This document shows, in pieces, positions 6,323 to 10,358 of a DNA stretch of 10,358 nt. The stretch is taken from the NCBI GenBank assembly GCA_017860555.1, contig JAGDMJ010000077.1, positions 1-10,358 of the forward strand, in the 5' to 3' direction. The notes beneath the pieces were generated by a model. That model did not search any database. It had not been told where the DNA came from and saw nothing but the letters and a program-made list of their open reading frames with translations. The translations under genes and the position numbers were made by a program. Source of the stretch: Bacteroidota bacterium (GTDB taxonomy: Bacteria > Bacteroidota > Ignavibacteria > UBA10030 > UBA6906). Numbering within the stretch: position 1 is the stretch's first letter; every line of letters starts with the position of its first letter.

Positions 6323-7306
6323 TCATCGGATCAGCACGAATCTCTTCGTGTCTACAAAACTTCCTACCCGGTCCACCGCGGGATCCGTAGAACGGACCTG
6401 CAGACGGTACAAGTAAACACCGGACGCCAATCCCGTGCCATCAAACGTTGCCTCATAGCGGCCGGACTGCCTCCGTTCGTCGAGCAAGACGGCTACTTCT
6501 CTCCCGAGCATGTCAAAAACACTCAGCCTGATATCAAAGAACCCTGATCCCTTCCCTCCATGAGCCCCTTCACCGGTGGGGATGGAAAATCTGATTCGTG
6601 TTTGCGGATTGAATGGATTTGGATATGCATTCTCCAAATTGAAAGATTCTGCCCTCGTGGTGAGGTGTGGCAGAATGGACACAATGGTCGACTTCAGGAG
6701 GACATTAAGCACAAGACCGCTCGCATCGACGGCAATTCCGCCCGCCGTCAGAGCCTCATGATCTGGCGCCTCAACGCTCAGGGTGTAATTTCCTTTGAGC
6801 ACGTGCAGTGCGTATTTCCCCTCTGTGCCGGTGAGAGCAGAGTGTTCGTTGCCACCCATCCTGAGGGTTACCCTGGCCTGCGCCACCGGATTTCTCGCAC
6901 CGCCGGCCAGCTCGTGGAGCACTATGCCCGATACTTCACTCGAGTCCCCTATGCCCCCGGGCGGCTCCACCGCCTCTGGATACATCAGGATATCAACCTG
7001 CCGATCTCCAAGAGCAAGGGCATCATATCTCATGTAATATCCGGCAAACCCGTACACATAACAACGTATGACATAAATTGTATTACTATCTGGGATTCCT
7101 GACAGGCTGTACATCCCAGCAGAATCGCTCATCGTGTTGAATGTTATCGAATCCGGGATGAGGACGTCAACAGATACCGCAGCCCCGTGAAGTGGGGTGG
7201 ATTTCACCGCATCGACAACAACCCCGGTGAGGGTTGTGGCAGAAACAAAGCCCGGGGCCAATATCATTCCCATGGCCAGGAGACACAAGGCGCATCTCGC
7301 CGTCAT
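6323..7306 (-). CDS. secreted protein with regulatory-like beta domains and type IX sorting domain
   Basis: The chosen start gives 327 residues. A signal peptide runs from MTAR through a hydrophobic core and ends near VSA (cleavage about residue 23). Two beta-sandwich units resembling carboxypeptidase-regulatory-like domains follow: LTGVVVDAVKSTPLHGAAVSV (about 26-46) with SAGMYSLSGIPD (62-73), and SGIVLHELAGGARNPVAQARV (about 126-146) with GTEGKYALHVLKGNYTL (160-176). The C-terminal region is a type IX secretion (Por) sorting domain, with YPNPFNPQTRIRFSIP (228-243), SVFDMLGREVAVLLD (262-276), GLASGVYLYRLQV (292-304) and the end DTKRFVLIR. It is therefore exported and then attached to or released from the cell surface. 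No catalytic domain is visible, so it is probably a structural or binding surface protein. A second ATG lies four codons upstream at 7318 but has no ribosome site. Confidence 0.88.
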   Translation of the reverse strand: MTARCALCLLAMGMILAPGFVSATTLTGVVVDAVKSTPLHGAAVSVDVLIPDSITFNTMSDSAGMYSLSGIPDSNTIYVIRCYVYGFAGYYMRYDALALGDRQVDILMYPEAVEPPGGIGDSSEVSGIVLHELAGGARNPVAQARVTLRMGGNEHSALTGTEGKYALHVLKGNYTLSVEAPDHEALTAGGIAVDASGLVLNVLLKSTIVSILPHLTTRAESFNLENAYPNPFNPQTRIRFSIPTGEGAHGGKGSGFFDIRLSVFDMLGREVAVLLDERRQSGRYEATFDGTGLASGVYLYRLQVRSTDPAVDRVGSFVDTKRFVLIR

Positions 7307-7310
7307 ATTT

Positions 7311-7316
7311 TCCTCC
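7311..7316 (-). promoter_or_regulatory. ribosome binding site favouring the ATG at 7306
   Basis: GGAGGA on the minus strand lies 4 nt before the ATG at 7304-7306. It overlaps the other in-frame ATG at 7316-7318, which itself is preceded by ACCCCCGTTCTTCAAGACG with no good Shine-Dalgarno. The downstream ATG is therefore the likely start. Confidence 0.7.
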
Positions 7317-7587
7317 ATCGTCTTGAAGAACGGGGGTGACTATCCCTACTCTAGAAACGATTCACCCGCCTCGCACCCCCAGTGACGGAGGACCGAAACA
7401 GGGGCTGGAAGCAACTGCCTGGCTCGGAGACGTTCGACCTTTTTCCCCGCTCGTTTTTGCACGTTCTTCGGAATGACCCCTGTTCCTGGCTATGAATATC
7501 GGGCATGAAGTCTGGGCGCTTTGTCCGATTGGCAGTTGAGCGTATAACAAGAGTACGGAAGAAACAGAATCGCTCGGCAGGGGGCTG

Positions 7588-7616
7588 TTGACTCTGGACT
7601 TTTGCATCCCTATCTT
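7588..7616 (+). promoter_or_regulatory. sigma-70-like promoter for the kinase
   Basis: TTGACT at 7588-7593 (5 of 6 consensus) and TATCTT at 7611-7616 (4 of 6) are separated by exactly 17 bp. Transcription would begin near 7623, giving a 5' leader of about 225 nt that contains all four inverted repeats. Activity is inferred from consensus only. Confidence 0.45.
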
Positions 7617-7685
7617 AACCAGGCACCGCTAATTCCTCGCGCCATCATCGCACTCAGCCCCGAGGCGAGACAAATTATCCAAATT

Positions 7686-7713
7686 CCCCGTTCCGTCCCG
7701 TCTGGGAACGGGG
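7686..7713 (+). repeat. inverted repeat 1 upstream of the kinase
   Basis: CCCCGTTCC at 7686-7694 and GGAACGGGG at 7705-7713 are perfect 9-bp inverted arms around a 10-nt loop. It is the first of four such structures in a row. Confidence 0.7.
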
Positions 7714-7722
7714 CGCGATTCT

Positions 7723-7743
7723 CGTGGCGCCAACGGCGCCACG
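7723..7743 (+). repeat. inverted repeat 2 upstream of the kinase
   Basis: CGTGGCGCC at 7723-7731 and GGCGCCACG at 7735-7743 are perfect 9-bp arms around a 3-nt loop (AAC). The stem is very GC-rich and should be stable. No T-run follows, so it is not an ordinary intrinsic terminator. Confidence 0.75.
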
Positions 7744-7758
7744 GAGGCTAGAGTCTCG

Positions 7759-7783
7759 GTCTCTCCTCCTATGGCGGAGAGAC
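7759..7783 (+). repeat. inverted repeat 3 upstream of the kinase
   Basis: GTCTCTCC at 7759-7766 and GGAGAGAC at 7776-7783 are perfect 8-bp arms. Past one mismatch, an inner CC/GG pair (7768-7769 with 7773-7774) extends the stem to leave a 3-nt TAT loop. Confidence 0.7.
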
Positions 7784-7787
7784 AGGA

Positions 7788-7817
7788 CCTGCCCTACAAG
7801 AATTATAGGCGGGCAGG
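7788..7817 (+). repeat. inverted repeat 4 upstream of the kinase
   Basis: CCTGCCC at 7788-7794 and GGGCAGG at 7811-7817 are perfect 7-bp arms around a 16-nt loop. It begins 4 nt after repeat 3 ends and lies about 30 bp before the kinase start. Confidence 0.6.
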
Positions 7818-7838
7818 CAATGATCGTGGATATCTCAG

Positions 7839-7844
7839 AAGGAG
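7839..7844 (+). promoter_or_regulatory. ribosome binding site that fixes the kinase start
   Basis: AAGGAG lies 5 nt before the ATG at 7850. The same bases form the palindrome GGAGCTCC (7841-7848). The frame is open to ATGs at 7820 and 7724, but the 7724 start would translate through inverted repeats 2 to 4, and the family normally begins at the MIG...SHYEIL segment. Confidence 0.7.
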
Positions 7845-7849
7845 CTCCC

Positions 7850-10258
7850 ATGATCGGCAACGCCGTTTCTCATTATGAAATACTTGAAAAACTCGGTCAA
7901 GGGGGAATGGGCGTGGTCTACAAAGCGCTTGACTCCACACTCGATCGTATTGTCGCCCTGAAATTCCTCCCTCCACATTTGACCTCTGACCCGGTCGAGA
8001 AGGAACGGCTCTATCATGAGGCACGCGCAACATCATGCCTGAACCATGCCAACATTACGACCATCTACGAGATTCGGGAGCATGAAACGGAGGTCTTCCT
8101 CGCCATGGAGTATGTGGAAGGGGAGACACTCAAGTCTCTGGCTTTGCGAACGGTCCTTCCGCTCACGAAGGCGCTCGATATTGCTATTCAGATCGCGGAC
8201 GGTCTGGTTGCAGCACATGATAAGGGAATCGTCCACAGGGACATCAAGTCGGACAACATCATGATCACACCCAAAGGACAGGTGAAAATCATGGACTTTG
8301 GGCTCGCCAGGCTCAAAGGGGCCGCCAGGCTCACCCGGGCGGGCTCCACTGTCGGGACGGCTGCCTACATGTCCCCCGAGCAAGCCCAGGGAGAAGAGGT
8401 TGACAACAGGTCGGACATTTTCTCTTTTGGCGTTGTGCTGTATGAGATCTTTAGCGGAAAGCTTCCCTTCAGGGGAGACCATGAAGCAGCTCTCCTGTAT
8501 TCGGTGGTGAACGAAGAGCCCATTCCGCTCGCCAGGTTCAACGAGACGGTGACACAGGAGCTGGAGCGGATCGTGACCAAGGCTTTGGCCAAGGACCCGC
8601 AGGACCGTTACCAGCATATGGACGACATTCTAGCTGACCTGCGGCACGAGCGAAAGTGCCTTGACCTGTCGGCAGGGGGATATACCTCAGCCAAGGTGAC
8701 AGCCACTGTGGCGCCGCCTGTTTCCGGCACACATGCTCGGGTGCAAATTCCGAGTGAAGAACTACCTCACGCCGGCGTACCGCGGAAAAGGACAAGCCAG
8801 CTGGTGTTCATGGCCGTCGGGGCATTGCTAGCTCTGACGTTCATCGGGGTTCTACTTTTTCTGCCAATTTCTTCTTCTCCTCCCACTCCGGCCAACAGCA
8901 AGACCGTTGCCGTCCTTCCGTTCACCAATCTTGCCGGGGACAAGGAGGAAGAGTACTTTTCTGATGGCATCACCGAAGACATCCTCACGCAACTTGCCAG
9001 GATCTCAGAAATCAATGTCATTTCCCGGACGTCCGTCATGCAATACAAAGGCACAACGAAGTCCATCCGGGAAATCGGCAAAGAGCTCAATGCGGGGGTA
9101 ATTCTGGAGGGAAGTGTGCGACACGCCGGGAACGAGGTGAGGATTGTCGCGCAGCTGATCGATGCGGCCAATGACAGGCATCTCTGGGCGGAGACCTATG
9201 ATAGGGAAGACAAACAGATTTTCGTCATTCAGAGCGAGATCGCTCAAAAAATCGCCTTTGCCCTGAAAACCCGTCTTTCTCCAAGTGAACTGGAACAGCT
9301 CAAGGCATCGCCTGAGGCCAACACCACTGCCTACAGCCTCCTTCTTCAAGGGAGGCATTTCGTAAATCGGCGTGACGAGGAGAGCGTCAAGAAAGGCATC
9401 GGACTCTATGAGCGGGCGCTTGCGGTTGACTCCAATGATGCACGTGTTTGGGCTGCCCTCTCAGATGCTTACCTGACGCAGATGACTTTTGCCCAGAGCG
9501 AAATACGGAATCCCTTAGAAAAAGCGCGGGGAGCGGCGTTAAGAGCGATCGCTCTGGATGACAAGCTGGCTGACGGTCACCGTAATCTTGCAGAAGTGTT
9601 CCATGTCAAGGATTGGAACTGGCAAGGGGCCTATCAGGAGTACAAGAAAGCATTAGAGCTCGAACCGGGAAACGCGCTCAGCATGAACCGGATGTCTAAT
9701 CAACTGCTAACCCACGGGCACCTGGACGAGGCGATAGCGCTGAACCAGAAAGCGGTCTCTCTTGATCCTCTCCTGGACAGGGCCCACATGGGGTTGTGCC
9801 ACGTCCTCTGGTATGCAAACCGGAATCGTGAGGCCATCGCCTCGGGCCGAAAAGTTCTTGAGTTGAGTCCGCACTATCCGGCCACGCATGGCATGCTCGC
9901 ATATTGCTACATCGCGCTGGGACAACCCGACAGCGCGATACTGGAAGCCAACCTTGAAGAAGACGAATTCTGGCGGATCTGTGCGCTGGCAGTTGCATAC
10001 CACTCAGCAGGGAGGAAAGCAGATGCAGACCAAGCGCTCGAAAGGCTGCTCGAGGTAGGAAGCCGTGACGGTCCATTCCAGATCGCGGAAGCATATGCCT
10101 TCCGCGGTGAATCAAACCCGGCCTTTGAATGGCTCGAGATCGCATACAGACTGCGGGATCCGGGCCTGAGTCAGATCAAAGTCGATCCATTGCTGAAGAA
10201 CATCGAGAACGATCATCGATATCAGGCCTTCATGAGGAAGATGGGGCTGCATGAGTGA
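7850..10258 (+). CDS. transmembrane Ser/Thr protein kinase with TolB-like and TPR domains
   Basis: This 802-residue receptor-like protein begins MIGNAVSHYEILEKLG. The Hanks-type (PknB-like) kinase domain spans about residues 9-270. It has the glycine loop GQGGMG (16-21), Lys38 in VALKFL, Glu57, the catalytic loop HRDIKSDN (129-136, Asp131), DFG (149-151) and AAYMSPEQ (171-178), so all key residues for activity are present. A membrane helix follows at about 317-338, preceded by PRKR. Next is a TolB/FlgO-like region (about 351-475) containing VAVLPFTNLAGDKEEEYFSD (353-372). TPR-like helical repeats fill about 500-770. The end DPGLSQIKVDPLL (770-782) is typical of this protein class. With the kinase cytoplasmic, the sensor part would lie in the periplasm. 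It has its own promoter and long leader. Ligand and targets are unknown. Confidence 0.93.
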   Translation: MIGNAVSHYEILEKLGQGGMGVVYKALDSTLDRIVALKFLPPHLTSDPVEKERLYHEARATSCLNHANITTIYEIREHETEVFLAMEYVEGETLKSLALRTVLPLTKALDIAIQIADGLVAAHDKGIVHRDIKSDNIMITPKGQVKIMDFGLARLKGAARLTRAGSTVGTAAYMSPEQAQGEEVDNRSDIFSFGVVLYEIFSGKLPFRGDHEAALLYSVVNEEPIPLARFNETVTQELERIVTKALAKDPQDRYQHMDDILADLRHERKCLDLSAGGYTSAKVTATVAPPVSGTHARVQIPSEELPHAGVPRKRTSQLVFMAVGALLALTFIGVLLFLPISSSPPTPANSKTVAVLPFTNLAGDKEEEYFSDGITEDILTQLARISEINVISRTSVMQYKGTTKSIREIGKELNAGVILEGSVRHAGNEVRIVAQLIDAANDRHLWAETYDREDKQIFVIQSEIAQKIAFALKTRLSPSELEQLKASPEANTTAYSLLLQGRHFVNRRDEESVKKGIGLYERALAVDSNDARVWAALSDAYLTQMTFAQSEIRNPLEKARGAALRAIALDDKLADGHRNLAEVFHVKDWNWQGAYQEYKKALELEPGNALSMNRMSNQLLTHGHLDEAIALNQKAVSLDPLLDRAHMGLCHVLWYANRNREAIASGRKVLELSPHYPATHGMLAYCYIALGQPDSAILEANLEEDEFWRICALAVAYHSAGRKADADQALERLLEVGSRDGPFQIAEAYAFRGESNPAFEWLEIAYRLRDPGLSQIKVDPLLKNIENDHRYQAFMRKMGLHE

Positions 10259-10306
10259 CGACCGGGCCCACTTGTAATACAATTTACTGAAGCGTAGCTC
10301 ACTCTT

Positions 10307-10323
10307 TCCCTCCGCGAGAGGGA
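10307..10323 (+). terminator. hairpin downstream of the kinase
   Basis: TCCCTC at 10307-10312 and GAGGGA at 10318-10323 form a 6-bp stem with a CGCGA loop, about 48 bp after the kinase stop codon. No T-run follows, so termination is only possible, not shown. No other feature is supported between 10259 and 10358. Confidence 0.25.
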
Positions 10324-10358
10324 CGCCAGCCTGATCGCCTGTGCTCGCCTATTGGACC

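Larger units (their letters stand above)
7307..7849. other. 543-bp divergent intergenic region
   Basis: This gap separates the minus-strand sorting-domain protein from the plus-strand kinase. No gene is supported. The left half (7319-7580) holds no obvious motif that I can see and no good minus-strand promoter. The right half holds a sigma-70-like promoter (7588-7616), then four inverted repeats in a row (7686-7817), then the ribosome site of the kinase. Confidence 0.6.

Noticed and set aside
7724..7849. Upstream extension of the kinase with starts at 7724 or 7820
   Set aside because: The translation is low in family features and the 7724 start runs through inverted repeats 2 to 4. The family normally starts at the MIG...SHYEIL segment, which has AAGGAG just before it.

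Overview
The window looks like a chromosomal stretch of a Gram-negative, probably uncultivated bacterium of the Fibrobacterota-Chlorobiota-Bacteroidota (FCB) neighbourhood, such as Ignavibacteria, Calditrichota, KSB1 or Latescibacterota-like lineages. Three things point there: a secreted protein with a C-terminal type IX secretion (Por) sorting domain, a three-gene pilin-like cluster of a type I associate with these lineages, and a receptor-like Ser/Thr kinase with TolB-like and TPR domains. No rRNA or other taxonomic marker is present, so the phylum is an inference.

Layout. (1) Positions 1-2489, plus strand: a two-gene unit for breakdown of an acidic polysaccharide. It is an alginate-lyase-superfamily polysaccharide lyase (158-1285) followed 10 bp later by a GH88 unsaturated glucuronyl hydrolase (1296-2489). 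It is preceded by a near-consensus sigma-70 promoter whose -10 box sits inside a perfect inverted repeat. (2) Positions 2715-5153, minus strand: three tightly spaced pilin-like or pseudopilin-like genes, read 5153 to 2715. (3) Positions 5488-6105, minus strand: a small class I SAM methyltransferase with a GTG start. (4) Positions 6323-7306, minus strand: a secreted protein with carboxypeptidase-regulatory-like beta-sandwiches and a type IX sorting domain. (5) Positions 7850-10258, plus strand: an 802-residue membrane Ser/Thr kinase, preceded by a sigma-70-like promoter and a train of four inverted repeats.

The lyase and GH88 enzymes form one pathway: the lyase cuts by beta-elimination and leaves a 4,5-unsaturated uronic acid at the new non-reducing end, and GH88 removes that residue. 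The pilin-like proteins probably make or anchor an envelope or secretion structure. No link between the kinase and the other genes can be seen.

The most unusual items are the hairpin-rich leader before the kinase, the lack of a prepilin-peptidase motif in all three pilin-like proteins although their starts are well fixed, and the promoter/operator arrangement before the lyase. I found no CRISPR array, tRNA, transposase or phage gene, and no clearly new multi-gene system.
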